DNA of 64,000 bases, taken from positions 186,001-250,000 of the forward strand of contig JAIWZP010000007.1 in NCBI GenBank assembly GCA_025201375.1, read 5' to 3'. A program made the translations under genes and the position numbers. The notes beneath the pieces are model-generated. The model did no database searches, had not been told where the DNA came from, and saw only the letters and a list, made by a program, of their open reading frames with translations. Below, in pieces: positions 22,151 to 34,146 of the stretch. Positions within the stretch are counted from its first letter, which is position 1, and each line of letters opens with the position of its first letter. The stretch is from Gongronella butleri (lineage: Eukaryota > Mucoromycota > Mucoromycetes > Mucorales > Cunninghamellaceae).

Positions 22151-22565
22151 TGAATGATTGGGTGAAAAGAAAAAGGGGAGAGACAGGTTTCAAGTGAAGA
22201 ACAGAAGGGAGGACGCGGAAGAAATTCGAGGGCTTGCTCTCTTTATACTCTCTTTTTTATTTCGTCAAAGTGTGGGTAGCAGTTTCAGGGATGAGCCTGG
22301 GCAATTTGAAATATTTACAGACTTCAAGCCGAGTAAAAAAGAAACCGGCCAATCTGCCAATGATGATCACGGCGCCTCCTCGCTTGCCCCCCTGTTAAGG
22401 TTCCCGAATGAGATGCCGTTGTCATTTGACGGCGCCCTTTTTTTACGTGCGCATCGGGTCTTTTGCGGAGAACCACGTTTCCTTGCCTCGTGAACACCTG
22501 GATTACTCGCGCACAGATGATGATGTACGTGTTACCGAAAAAAAGGGGGAAACAATCCAATGATC

Positions 22566-22596
<31 letters not shown>

Positions 22597-23402
22597 GTCA
22601 TTTTCGTGACCTGAAAATGGAAACCAGCACTTTTGCCAGTCCCAATCTCCCAAAGTCCGTCATTTTTGAATCAACATATCGTTGTGAATTCTGGCAGAGG
22701 ATGCCCAATATCTAGACAATGAGTTCAACACACGAAATGGCTCACAAGTTGCACTACGAAAGGAAAATAGCAAATGGATGGTTTTTTGGCAAACCAAAAT
22801 ATGCACTGCACCTGCTTTTAATCGCATACAGTATCGAATAATCTGGATGACGCAAACACCATCATCTTTAAAATCAATGAAAATGCAGTATTTTAGCCTT
22901 CACCAATGTCTTTGCTACAAAAGTACATTAAATGCCATTAAATGCTCGCCAAATTTCATTTGATTTGATCCGAAATGAAAACGACTTGAGAATGCTTTGA
23001 TATTGTAAAACGTAAAATTGATACTGTATTTTGGTGCCAATACCCACTTTCAGGTCTCTTCTTTTCCGCCCAGTCAAGCAAAAGCATGCTACAGACTTAC
23101 AGTAGATACTAGATAATGCAGATTGCAGAAGGCCGCTTAAACTATAAGTCTTGCTGCTTACAGCGGCGAGATTCGTTGCCCAGAGCAAGAGCTGCACTGC
23201 AATCATGGGTCGATGGGTGAAACGTAAAAGATCGAGCTTGCAACTTCTGCATGCATTCTGGATTCTCTCTCCGGTCCCGTACTTTTCAATTTTTATTTTT
23301 ATTTGCTACCCATGCACCCGTCTACAACCAACTCGCACGTGGAAATCTTAATTTATTTATTTTATTTTGCACATTTTTCGAAGTTGTGCTGGTGAAAACG
23401 AG

Positions 23403-24080
23403 TGAGAAACGAGCAAATGACCGATGCAAAAAGTTCAACCCCAAGCTAGCGCGCTGCAAGTTATCCCATTCGATGCTTTGCAATAAAAATTGGGGGTCGA
23501 CTAGACCGCTGTAGAGCAAATCGCGATTAAAGATTTTGATGAAAAAGCGGTTTTTTTTTTTTGCGAGTTTTGGCCATACATTGATATGAAACTGGTCTCA
23601 TTCGATAGAGACTGAATGTCTGCTTTCGACATGTTAAAAGCGCCGTGGGTCATCTTGTTCGTTGCCGAGCAAATCGAATTTAAAAATAAATGAAATGTTT
23701 GATCGGATTTTGCAAGCGTGTAAATGTCTTTATTCGGAGTCGCAGACAATCAGGAAATGGCGTCCCAGTATGTCTCTTTTGAAAGATGTCAGCTTCACCG
23801 CGATCCATCAAATATTTCGAGAACCAGTGCTGAAAATACAGTAACGATATTTTGTATTCATTTGGGCAACAGTCTAATACGTCCGGTAAATCTATGGATT
23901 TTAATGATTCATTAAAAAGAGGCACACCAAAACAACCAATAACGCAACAAGTGATAAAGTTTGGAGGCGATCCACCAAGGATTTTTGGTGACTAGGGTCG
24001 CATTTGTGAAATTTCGTGAAAACGGCGTTTGTCTCAACAAGAGTCTGATTGACCTCTGGATTTTACTGGATTTCCAAGAC
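23403..24080. repeat. Decayed dispersed repeat, copy A
   Basis: This copy shares a series of conserved blocks in the same order with copy B at about 45775-46410. Examples are GAGCAAATGACCGATGCAAAA, CGCGATTAAA, CTGCTTTCGACWTGTT and GTTGCCGAG, followed near the end by GACCTCTGG. Copy C near 35870-36335 shares some of the same blocks. The minus strand has broken open stretches, so it may derive from a protein-coding mobile element. No terminal repeats were found. Confidence 0.6.
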
Positions 24081-24605
24081 GACAACGCGCACCGAAATAA
24101 CCAGGGTGTGCTTCAGGGTTTGTAGTTGCTCGAGAATCTTGAGTAAATCACATATCACAATATGACGATTTTTGTCATTTGGCACGGCACACCAGTTTAA
24201 ACAAATTGCATTGTGCACTTACAATATTTTATAAGCATGTCAATGCACCAGTTCAAGCCCTCATGATGTCATGAAAAACTCATTGCCAAGAAAATAATTC
24301 TAGAAAATTTTGATAGAATATTTTTTTGCAATTCCTTGAAATTTCCATTGTTGTCTTAGTGTCCCAAAATGATATGCGCGTAAAACACATAGAATTGGTT
24401 TTTACGCGTCCACCTGGTTCGCCTTGCATTAATGATCTCGGCACGTCATTGTGTCGCGCGAGTCATTTACAGTATTACTTTTCTAGATTTTGCAAAAGTT
24501 GCACAATGATAATTGGTTTTTTTTTTTTTTGCGCTTCTTATTAGGAAGGCGGAATAGCGAGACGACCTCTCGTAACCCAGCGTTTGGTGTAATATTTTAA
24601 AATGA

Positions 24606-24608
<3 letters not shown>

Positions 24609-24650
<42 letters not shown>
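24609..24650. repeat. Pure A homopolymer, 42 bp
   Basis: An uninterrupted A run lies about 65 bp upstream of the Rrp17 start codon. Comparable runs occur at 22566-22594 (A29), 29567-29610 (A44, inside an intron of GCN20) and 50517-50550 (T34). Confidence 0.95.
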
Positions 24651-24652
<2 letters not shown>

Positions 24653-24714
24653 ACTGTGTTTCAATTTTGATCCTTTTCTTTTCCTGTTCTTTTTTTTTTT
24701 TTTCCACGTTCGGC

Positions 24715-25359
24715 ATGAAGCAGAAACACAACAGGGTGAAGAACACCGATCTATTATCAGCCGGATCCAAGATCTATGCAAAGAAACGAAAAGCGAAGAA
24801 GGAGACCGTGGAAAGTGTGGAATTTGACTTTGACAAGCGACAGTAAGGCCCATTTTTGATTCAGGATAGATCCCCACCAATACAAATTGCTTCTCGGTGC
24901 TCACAATGCCATGCTTTTAATTGCTTTTTTTGTGACAGGGAATTCTTGACGGGCTTTCGCAAGCGCAAGCAAGAGCGCAAGCAAAAGACAATTGCGCGGG
25001 CCAAAGAGCGTGAGCGCCAGGAAAAGATCAAATTTCGAGCGGAAACCAAGGCCGAGCGTCAGCGACAGGTTCAGACACGGCTAGCTGAAATGAAAGCCGT
25101 GATGCAAGGTAATTGATCCATGATTCGTTTCAAATGGGCACTCAAACACACCCGTCCTTTTTTTTAAAAAAAAAAAACAAATTTGCGTTGATTAGGAGGT
25201 GTCGACTCGGAAGAAGACGAGGATGAGACGGTGTTCACAGCCAAGGACGAGGCGGAGAGCGATGACGACAAGGAATCGGCCAAGGTGACCGAATTCAAGT
25301 CAAATCAGGCGCTGACCACAGTGACCATCATCGAAGACATGACATTTGACAGCGAATAA
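24715..25359 (+). CDS. RRP17: Rrp17/NOL12-type nucleolar ribosome-biogenesis protein
   Basis: Three exons (24715-24842, 24939-25108, 25196-25359) give 153 aa. The diagnostic segment is FDFDKRQEFLTGFRKRKQER, followed by a long basic coiled coil (ARAKERERQEKIKFRAETKA, then ERQRQVQTRLAEMK). That is the core of the NOL12/Rrp17 family, a 5'-3' exonuclease or RNA-binding factor for large-subunit rRNA maturation. The N-terminus is very basic (KKRKAKKE) and should localise to the nucleus. The C-terminus is acidic (VDSEEDEDETVFTAKDEAES). The length fits small fungal members. Confidence 0.88.
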
Positions 25360-25549
25360 GCATCCCTTTTGTACATAAGCATTTTCTTTCTCCTCATTAT
25401 TGCATCAATGTCGTCTTTTGCCCCATTTTCTCGCATGTGATTCTTGAAAAAATAAAGTTTTGGGTCCCTTCCCTTCTTTCAGGTTTTTTACTCCTCTTCC
25501 GCTCTTTTTTTTCCACTTTTCTTTTCTTTTATACCTGGTCCAAGTTAAA

Positions 25550-27962
25550 ATGAAGCTGTGCGTGTGTTTAAAACATATCTTTCTGTGGAAACTCATCTCG
25601 TCTTCGCTTCTAGTTACACGACAGCGACTTCCTTTGTGGTGGAACACGATGCGGCGGACCTGAAGAAACTTGTGCTTGATCGTGCGTCGGGCTCTCTCTC
25701 CTTGGCTGGTATGGCGCCCTTTTTTTCCTCAATTTTTTTTCATTTTGTACGAGGGCTGACAATATTTTGATAGATGCGGTGCCCAGTGTTGGAGAGCAAC
25801 TTTCAAGCAGCGTGATTTTTGGGATTTTGGGCTGTATCAAACTGCAGGCCGGCGACTATCTCATTGTGATCACGGGCCGCGAGAGCATTGGGGCCATTCA
25901 AGGCCACCACGTGTACCAGGCCACCCAATTTGAGATCATCCCGCTCGCCACCGACATGGCTGATCTGGCGGATGACATGGTAAATCTGCCTTGGCATGCA
26001 CACATGTCAATGGCGTCGCTAATTCCTTTTTTTCTCGTTTTCTAGCAAAAGGATGAGCGCATTTTTGTCGACCTGTTGCAGCAACACTTGAAATCCGGCG
26101 TCATCTACTATTCGCCTGGCTTTGACCTCACTCAAAGCCTGCAGAGAAAGATGGAGCTGGACCTCAGCCTGCCTTTGTGGAAACGCGTAAGACACCACGC
26201 CATCGCGCTGCCCATTGTTGCCATTTTAGAGGTCCATTGTTGCTTACATCTTTTATCAGGCCGATGAACGTTTCTTTTGGAACAAATTCCTTGCTGCCAA
26301 GTTTATCGAGGCTGCCGAGAACGATAGCCAGGTACCATTTTTTGCTCTTTAAACGGGAAAATGAGATATTCACGATGTTTTATAGTTTGATGCGTATATC
26401 ACCCCATTCCTCCAAGGCTGTAAGTGGTTACCCGCGTCTGACTCGCGCCGCTCACGCCTTTTTTTTTAAATGTTCTAGTCGTCAAGGTGGATGTGTGCCG
26501 CATCAACGACAGACCATTTGTCATGGCGTTGATTACGCGCCGCAGCCGCCATCGCCCTGGCACGCGCTACTTTTCGCGTGGCATTGACGCGCATGGCCAT
26601 GTGTCCAACTATGTGGAAACCGAACAGATCATTTTGTACGATGGTCCGAGCGCCAAGCTGCCCTTGGTGGGTCAGAAGCAAATGTCGTACGTCCAAACGC
26701 GCGGTTCCATCCCTGTTTACTGGGCGCAATTGATCAACCTCAAGTACACCCCGCGTCTCTGGGTGGGCGACTCCAAAAAGAGCGTAAGAAAATGACATTT
26801 GACAAGCATTGGATTGCAAACAATTTCGCTTATCTTTATTATTTTTACAGGCTGCTGCGGCCCGCTTGCATTTTGATGAGCAAATTTCTGTGTATGGCGA
26901 TCAGCTCTTGGTGAATCTCGTCAACACCAAAGGATACGAGCTGCCCATGGGTCAGGCTTATGCCAATGTCGTCAAGCAGCTGAACGACCCTCGTTTGCGC
27001 TATACCCACTTTGATTTCCACAAGGAATGCAGCAAGATGCGCTGGCATCGCATTCAGCTCCTTGTCGATGAACTTAATGGCGATTTAGAAACACAAGGGT
27101 AAAGAAAAAAAAAACGAAAAAGAAAAAAAGAAAAAAATTGTGTCCTTGTCCCTAAACGCACTCTTTTTTTTTTTTTTGCTTTTTTAATGATGACAGGTAC
27201 TTTGAGTATGATATCAAGGATGGTGTGATCAAGAAGCAAAAGTCGGTGGTGCGCACCAACTGCATGGACTGCCTAGACCGCACCAATGTGGTGCAAAGCA
27301 CCTTGGCTAAGCATGTTTTGACGAACCAGTTGCGCCAGTTGGCCATCCTGGGCAATACAGACGTTTTGGATGCTCATGAAGACTTTATGACCATTTTCCG
27401 CAACGTGTGGGCCGACAATGCCGACCGCGTAAGCGTCATGTACTCGGGCACGGGCGCTTTAAAGACAGATTTCACCAGGTAACAATGAAATTGACACACA
27501 CAAAAAAAAAGCTCACGCAATGTGCTTGTTTTTTTTTTTCTCATCAGAACGGGCAAGCGCACCAAGGGTGGTGCGCTGCAAGATCTTAACAACTCGATCA
27601 CGCGATATGTAAAGAACAATTTCTTGGATGGCCAGCGCCAGGACGGCTATGACCTGTTCCTCGGCAATTATCGCGTGGGCAAGGAGCCGTCCAATCCGTT
27701 TGTGGCGGCCAAGCCGCTGCGCGTGCGTGCCGTGCCGCCCATTGTACTCTTTGCGCTGGTGATGCTGCTTTTGCATCTGCTGCATCCCTCGTTGTTTGGC
27801 TCACACACTGCCTTCACGTACCTTGCCGTCCTCGTCTTTTGGTTCTCTGTCCTCATCTCGGCTCTCAAATTCGCGTTGCGCAACAGCGATTACTTTGTCG
27901 CCCTCCCTCATTTGCTCAGCCCTCCTCAGACGGTTGAACCCATACATGAGAAGCCCTTGTAA
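25550..27962 (+). CDS. SAC1: SAC1 phosphoinositide phosphatase
   Basis: Ten exons give 601 aa: 25550-25557, 25614-25708, 25774-25979, 26046-26186, 26260-26331, 26386-26419, 26479-26783, 26851-27098, 27197-27478, 27548-27962. Sac1 removes phosphate from PI4P at the ER/Golgi. Visible are the Sac N domain ([20 protein letters not shown]), FYFSTTYDLT-type sequence ([18 protein letters not shown]), the catalytic Cx5R(T/S) in [14 protein letters not shown] and the [20 protein letters not shown] block. Two C-terminal membrane segments are separated by a short loop near residues 540-580. The first exon is only 8 nt (ATGAAGCT) with donor GTGCGT. It was chosen because it alone gives an in-frame Met, so the 5' end is less certain than the rest. 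Confidence 0.95.
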
Positions 27963-28171
27963 TTGTTCACACTCTCCACTTTTTTCCTTGCAATAAAATT
28001 TAATTCTTGGCCATTGGCACCTCTTTTTTTTTTTTTTTGACGCGAGGCATAGAAATGCTGGTCAAAGAAAAAAAAGGCTGATTCAATTGCCGCAGCTTCT
28101 TTTTTTTTTTTTTTGCTCCCCCTCTCTCTTCTTTTCTCCACCTTTTTTTTTCTCTTGTCAACTTTATTGAT
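27963..28171. other. SAC1-GCN20 intergenic spacer
   Basis: This holds the 3' flank of SAC1 (candidate AATAAAAT near 27991) and the promoter of GCN20. Two long T runs lie at 28024-28038 and 28100-28114. No separate gene is seen. Confidence 0.4.
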
Positions 28172-29563
28172 ATGGCAAGCACGCTTATTCGAGAAGCTGT
28201 TCCAGAGGCAGACGAAGCCATTATTGACTACATTGACGGCTATCTGCAAGAAGGCGGCTTTGAAGATGACGAGGACGCGATCCAGGAGTTTGTCAAGCCG
28301 ATTCTCATTGATGCGGGTGGCGACGAAGCGCAGATCGATCGAGTGTGTCAGCAGCTTGCGTCCATGTTTTTAAATACGGCGTCCGCGGGGCAAACGACGA
28401 AAAAGAAGCTGGAAAAGGTGATCAACATGGGTGAACAATCGAGTGTGTCGGCGACGACGGCGCTCGGTCGCACGCAGGTGGACCTGGACCATGTTTCTGG
28501 GCGTCGAGTGCAATCGCAAGTGGATCAAGACAAATTGCGCAAGGCCGAGGCCAAGATTGCCAACAAGATGGCCAAGCGTCAAGAAAAGACGAATCAGCGC
28601 GTGGCATACGAGGCATCGCGTCTATTGGAGACGGAGCGCCAGCTACAAGAAGAATACAAAATGTACAATCCCATTCTGGATTACACGACCACAAAGGGCA
28701 AAAACAAGGACATCAAATGCGAGAACTTTGACATTTCCTTTGCTGGCAACCGCATTCTCACCGATGCCAACCTCACTCTCGCGTTTGGCCGCCGCTACGG
28801 TCTCGTTGGCAAGAACGGTATTGGTAAATCCACCCTTTTGCGCGCCATTGCTCGCCGTGAAATCAATGTCCCCCACCACATCTCTGTCCTCTATGTCGAA
28901 CAGGAAGTACGTGCCCATCTCGCGTCCATTGCTGCTCCAACGAGCTCACTTTTTTTTTATTTTTTCATTTTTGCCTAGGTCCATGGCGACGAAACGCGTG
29001 CCATCGACATGGTGCTGCGTGCTGACGTTTGGCGTGAGCATCTGCTGGAAAAGGAGCGCGAACACACCGCGCAAATCAACGATTTGGAGGAAGATCTCAA
29101 GAACAGTGGCCTGTCCGACAGCGAAAGGGAAACATTGCACTCCCAATTGGATTTTGCCAACAAGGAATTGCGTGACGTCTTCACCAAGCTGCAGGACATC
29201 GAGAGCGACAAGGCCGAGGCCAAGTATGATGCTTGTTCTTTTCTTTTCTTTTCGTTTTTTTTTTTTTTTCTCATCTTTTTTTTTTTTTTCTCATCTTTTT
29301 TTTTTTTTTCTCATCTTTTTTTTTTTAGAGCCTCTGCCATTTTGGCTGGTCTTGGCTTCTCCTCAGACGATCAGAAGCGCCCCACCAAGGAGTTCTCCGG
29401 TGGTTGGCGTATGCGCATCAGTTTGGCGCGCTCTCTCTTCTGCAAGCCTGATGTGCTGATGCTCGATGAACCGGATAACATGTTGGATATCCCCGCCATT
29501 GTGTGGCTCGAGCGCTACCTGCAAACATGGCCCAACACCCTGCTGGTCGTCTCTCACGACCGA

Positions 29564-29612
<49 letters not shown>

Positions 29613-30826
29613 TGAAAGCGAAAACAATAGGAAACACGATGAAATTGACTCTTTTTTCTCTTTTTTTTCTCTTTTTTTTTCGATACCTTTTCTGTTAGAA
29701 TTCTTGGACGAGGTTGCGACAGATATCCTGCATATGCACTCGGAGACGCTCAATTATTACAAGGGCAACTTTACGCAATTTTACGCCACCAAGGAAGAAC
29801 GTCGCAAGAATCAGATCCGTGAATACGAATCGCAGTTGCAATACCGCCAGCACTTGCAGGATTTCATCGACCGCTGGAGATACAATGCCAAGCGCGCGCC
29901 TCAAGCCCAGTCCAAGATTAAAATCCTCGAGAAGCTGCCAGTTCTTGAGCGCCCCGAGGACGAGAAGCTTGTCACCTTCCAATTCAACGATCCCGACCAG
30001 CTGTCGCCGCCAATCTTGCAAATGGACGACGTCACCTTTGGCTACAATGCCACTCGCACTATTCTCAAAGGCGTCAACCTGGACGTGCGCATGGATTCGC
30101 GTGTCGCCGTGGTTGGCCCCAATGGTGCTGGTAAGAATTGACTAGCGAGAGAAAGAGAGAGGGAGAGAGAACAATTGGGATGTACCTACAATAGATGAAT
30201 TTCATACCCCCTTATTTTTATAGGTAAATCCACCATGCTCAAGCTGCTGACGGGCCAGCATCAGGCATCCAGCGGTCTTGTGCATCGCAATGGACGATTG
30301 CGCATGGCGTACTTTACGCAGCACCACATTGACCAACTGGATTTGTCAAAGTCGGCGGTCGCATTCATGGCCGAGAAGTTCCCTGGCAAGACGGAGGAGG
30401 ATTACCGGCGCTACCTCGGCTCTTTTGGCATCACCGGCATGGTCGGCTTGCAAATCATGAAGACACTTTCTGGTGGTCAAAAGTCGCGCGTCGCTTTTGC
30501 CTGTCTCAGCGCACAAAACCCACATGTCTTGGTCCTCGACGAAGTAAGAAGATCAAACGCCGCACTCGTACGCTTATTTTTTTTTTTTAATTTATCATTT
30601 TGTCGTTTTTTTTTAGCCTACCAATCACTTGGATATGGAGTCCATGGACGCGCTCCAGGATGCTTTGGCCCAATTCAAGGGTGGCGTCATCATTGTGTCT
30701 CACGACGAGCGCTTCATCAGCACCGTGTGCCACGAGATTTGGATTTGCGACAAAAATGTGTTGACCAAGTTCATGGGCACAATCAAGGACTACAAGGAGA
30801 TGATCTGCCCCAAGGAGAGTGTGTAA
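28172..30826 (+). CDS. GCN20: Gcn20/ABCF3-type ABC protein
   Basis: Six exons (28172-28906, 28979-29223, 29329-29564, 29699-30130, 30224-30543, 30617-30826) give 725 aa. Gcn20 works with Gcn1 on ribosomes to activate kinase Gcn2 during amino-acid starvation. An N-terminal helical domain of about 190 aa precedes ABC1 (Walker A GKNGIGKST, signature FSGGWRMRISLARSLF, Walker B LMLDEPDNMLD, HDR switch SHDREFLDEVATD). ABC2 follows (GPNGAGKST, LSGGQKSRVAFA, LVLDEPTNHLDM, SHDERFI). There are no membrane segments. In ABC1 the usual Thr/Ser after DEP is Asp (DEPDN). Intron 2 contains three tandem units of a T tract plus CTCATC, and intron 3 has a run of 44 A. Confidence 0.95.
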
Positions 30827-32620
30827 AATAGTGGATCACCAAGATGGCTATGCTACTTGTTACTTGAAAGCCCTCGAATATAGAAAAAAAAAGACATTAA
30901 ATAACAAGTAGACGCTTGATTTGCACCCAAATACGGCTTGCAAGGGTCAATCTTCTGCCAAAGCCCCATCCTCACAACACCATGCGATGTTGAACCCAGT
31001 GGGGTTGATATTGAGGCAAAAAACAGTGACAAAATCTAATTTTACGTTTTAAATATGCGAGTTGTTCGAAAAGCAACGAGGAACCTGGTGTTGCTATGGG
31101 AAGAATAATCGAGGTCCTTGGTTCTCGAATAGCGTTGGTTTTATTCTGAAGCAGCAGCATCATCACAGCGCGAGCAATTGCACAAAAGCGATATATCATC
31201 AATTTCTGCTTTCGCTTGGCCATCCTGACAGCCAATTGGCTGATTTTTCGCGCCACGCTAGAATGGCTGCGATAGGCTTTCATTTGAGCCCACACTGTGC
31301 ATGTCGGCCATGTGGATGGCGAGCAATGACGAGAATTAAAAATGACAAAATAGTTTTGGATAGCCCTCTGGTCAATAATCAAAAATAAGTCACTGGATCG
31401 CAACAAAACCTGGAGGGCAGAGAGTCGCGCTACCCTCTTGACTTTTCATTTTAGCGGTCTCGCCAAAATGACTAGGTCATTGTGGAGAGAAAAGCGGCAC
31501 CAGAAGCGAAAAATACTCCGTTTTTAAATGAATGACATTTGATAACGGCGTGCTACGGCGGACTCAAAAACAGGAGTCTCGCGTATTTCTACCGCGCGCG
31601 TTCGATGGTGCCGGTGATCACCCGAAAAACACGCTTATGCGTGATTTAGGACGCGTCGAGTACCATTTGATTGTGAACGCATCCAAATTCTGATCGTACA
31701 ATTTGATCAGAGCACGCAGTTCATGAATATGGACCGTTGAACGATTTTCTCCCCGTAAATGCCGATCGTTTGGCTCGCGCACGTTTCATTTCATAGTCGT
31801 GTGACTAGCAAAAGAGCATTTCTGGCGCATTCAAAACGATGTTTTCTCAAAGTCAAACTTACCTCACTGTTACTACCTTGTAGTGGCATCCACCATCTCG
31901 CCAAATTTGTGGATGATCCAAGGAGTGGATGATTTTTTTTCAGAATCACTGCTGCTGCGTGCCAAATTTTAAACAAATATAATGTACTTGCTCTAATTGT
32001 GCACCCACAGACTCAAAAGAAGAGCTCAAATGAAACGCCTGCTTCATGTTTCATTTGTAACAAGTGGCGCATGAATTTTTTGTGCCACTAAACGATTGCA
32101 CGACGTTTGCGCGTAAAAATTGAACATCTGTCTCTTTTGTTATTTTCTGTCACCTTTTTTTGCTTTTGATTCTGTGCAATCTGTTGCTTGTCGTTGTCCT
32201 GTATTCAACATTGATATTATTGTCTACTGTAGTTTCGTCTGCAAGAATTCTGCAAAAAAAAAAAAAAACACGGTTATCTTCCCAATCCGCAACTTTATGT
32301 CTTTTTTTTAGCTTAGGTCTACATGAAAACACGGCAGCTATGGATGAAACCGAGAACTCAGAATTGCGCGGTGGTGTCAGGACGCACACATTTGCAATTC
32401 CTATCAAATAACAATCTCCTATATTAAACAGTTTGATTCGCAATTCGCGTTTTATACCTTTGGACGTGTCAAAGCGTGTTAAATTCACGGATTTCCAGAA
32501 TTTCACCAATAAATCAAACAGATAACATTCATATCAATAATTTTTTTTTATTTCAAGAGAAAAAAAAATCAAAAGCAAGTAAGGCAGTCAGCAAATCTGC
32601 ATGCGCATGTGCCGTTTCAG
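30827..32620. other. Intergenic region without recognisable genes
   Basis: About 1.8 kb. The longest open stretch is a minus-strand frame at 30972-31406. It has no domain I recognise and an overlapping plus-strand frame at 31062-31388, so coding is not supported. The composition is mixed, with no clear inverted ends. The segment 32521-32580 is AT-rich and may hold the 3' end of the secreted-protein gene. Confidence 0.4.
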
Positions 32621-33634
32621 TTACTGGATCTTGCCACCGCTCTTGATCAGATGCTTCACAATATCTAGAAGCGCACCCTTGAGCTGGGCAGGATCGAACG
32701 CCTTCTTGATATCAGCAACCAACCATGCAGGGGCGTTGAGGCGCGTGGCAACGTCGACAATCGCCTCCTCGAGGTGCTCAGGTTGAACCGCCTTGTCAAT
32801 GTCATCCAAAACCCACGAGGGAGCATTGAGCTTCGTGGCAACATCCTTGAGAGCAGGAATCAATCCATTGGGTTGGAATGCCTTTTCGATGTCTTCAACG
32901 ACCCAGCTAGGCAGGTCGAAATGCGAGGCAATATCAATCAATGCGCTCTTCAGCTGACCGGGCTTGAACGCGTTCTCAATGTCGGTCATCAACCACGCGG
33001 GCGCACCGAGATGCTTGGCAGCGTCCTTAACAGCGGCCTCAATGTCCGACAAAACACCACTGCTGGCCTTTTCGAGGTCTTGGATGATCCAGGCAATGTC
33101 CTTGAGGGCACGCTCGTCCACCTCACGCTTTTGAATCTTGCCGCCGCTCTTGATCAGATGCTTCACAATATCTAGAAGCGCACCCTTGAGCTGGGCAGGA
33201 TCGAACGCCTTCTTGATATCAGCAACCAACCACGCAGGGGCGTTGAGACGTGTGGCAACGTCGACAACTGCCTCTTCAAGGTGCTCAGGTTGAACCGCCT
33301 TGTCAATATCATCCAAAACCCACGAGGGAGCATTGAGCTTCGTGGCAACATCCTTGAGAGCAGGAATCAATCCATTGGGTTGGAATGCCTTTTCAATGTC
33401 TTCAACGACCCAGCTAGGCAGGTCGAAATGCGAGGCAATATCAATCAATGCGCTCTTCAGCTGACCGGGCTTGAACGCGTTCTCAATGTCGGTCATCAAC
33501 CACGCGGGCGCACCGAGATGCTTGGCAGCGTCCTTAACAGCGGCCTCAATGTCCGACAAAACACCACTGCTGGCCTTTTCGAGGTCTTGGATGATCCAGG
33601 CAATGTCCTTCAAGGCACGCTCCTCATTGGCAGC
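32621..33634. repeat. 507-bp tandem duplication inside the secreted-protein gene
   Basis: Two adjacent copies are offset by 507 bp (169 codons). For example, the word CTTGATCAGATGCTTCACAA starts at 32642 and again at 33149. The copies differ at only a few positions that I noticed (for example C/T in CATGCAGGGG versus CACGCAGGGG). The duplication is therefore young or homogenised by gene conversion, and it keeps the reading frame. Confidence 0.9.
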
Positions 33635-33811
33635 CATCGACACGTCGCGACTTTCCATCTGAGCGGCGGCGCCATATTGGACCGTTTTGGCGATTGCGTA
33701 CGACAGATTCTCGAGCGAATTGTCGCTGGCGCTGCTGACGGGAGCGGCATTCACAATGACAAAGGGCACAGCAATTGCTTGAGCAGCAAGGCAGATCTTG
33801 GCAAGACGCAT
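32621..33811 (-). CDS. Secreted protein with a tandem-duplicated helical-repeat block
   Basis: One exon gives 396 aa from the ATG at 33811. Residues 1-22 (MRLAKICLAAQAIAVPFVIV...) form a signal peptide ending at VNA/APVS. After about 65 residues comes a block of about 165 aa, present twice with near identity. Each block has four units of about 41 aa sharing the pattern P-x-W-[LV]-x-x-D-I-[ED]-x-A followed by F-x-P, for example LPSWVVEDIEKAFQPNGLIP. They look like amphipathic helices. The two blocks are joined by IQKREVDERA, which contains a Lys-Arg dibasic site of the kind cut by the Golgi protease Kex2. I know no named family. Processing to two similar products is inference. A TATA box precedes it. 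The opposite strand also has long open frames over the repeats, but those lack a signal and are shadows. Confidence 0.85.
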   Translation of the reverse strand: MRLAKICLAAQAIAVPFVIVNAAPVSSASDNSLENLSYAIAKTVQYGAAAQMESRDVSMAANEERALKDIAWIIQDLEKASSGVLSDIEAAVKDAAKHLGAPAWLMTDIENAFKPGQLKSALIDIASHFDLPSWVVEDIEKAFQPNGLIPALKDVATKLNAPSWVLDDIDKAVQPEHLEEAVVDVATRLNAPAWLVADIKKAFDPAQLKGALLDIVKHLIKSGGKIQKREVDERALKDIAWIIQDLEKASSGVLSDIEAAVKDAAKHLGAPAWLMTDIENAFKPGQLKSALIDIASHFDLPSWVVEDIEKAFQPNGLIPALKDVATKLNAPSWVLDDIDKAVQPEHLEEAIVDVATRLNAPAWLVADIKKAFDPAQLKGALLDIVKHLIKSGGKIQ

Positions 33812-33863
33812 GATGTTATTGCTCTTGAACAAAGTACAAAAAAATCACACCAGCACAATACCA

Positions 33864-33870
33864 TTTTATA
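33864..33870 (-). promoter_or_regulatory. TATA box of the secreted-protein gene
   Basis: The minus strand reads TATAAAA about 55 nt before the ATG at 33811, in the context GCTATAAAATGG. A strong, well-placed box is unusual among the other genes in this window and suggests regulated, high expression. Confidence 0.6.
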
Positions 33871-34146
33871 GCTTGCAATTCGGTAAAATTGACGGATAGG
33901 CACGCGTCAGTGTTGTTTTATGTGCAGAACACGGCACACTGAACGCACATGGCGTGTCAGAAATCACGGCACAGCACCGGTCATGCTTTTCTCATTATTA
34001 CATCGCGTGTACAAATGTGTGTTAAAATAAAGCATTCAGGAGCACGGCAAGAATAAAAACCGGAAAACAGCCAGTCTCCACCGAATTAATCATTTTAATC
34101 GGCATATTGAGTATGAACAGCATGAATATGGAGCATTGACATTTCG

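Larger units (their letters stand above)
22151..24714. other. Repeat-rich intergenic region
   Basis: There is no gene with a recognisable product in 2.5 kb. The region contains pure A runs at 22566-22594 and 24609-24650. It also contains one member of a decayed dispersed repeat (about 23403-24080, listed separately). Open frames are short and broken. The last 60 bp are pyrimidine-rich and form the promoter of the Rrp17 gene. Confidence 0.5.

Noticed and set aside
30972..31406. Long minus-strand open frame (144 codons) overlapping a 108-codon plus-strand frame
   Set aside because: No domain signature, no splice context, and both strands are open over the same DNA, which is what chance gives in this composition.
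33281..33871. Long plus-strand open frames opposite the secreted-protein gene
   Set aside because: They mirror the repeats of the real gene on the minus strand, start without context, and lack the signal peptide and TATA box that the minus-strand gene has.
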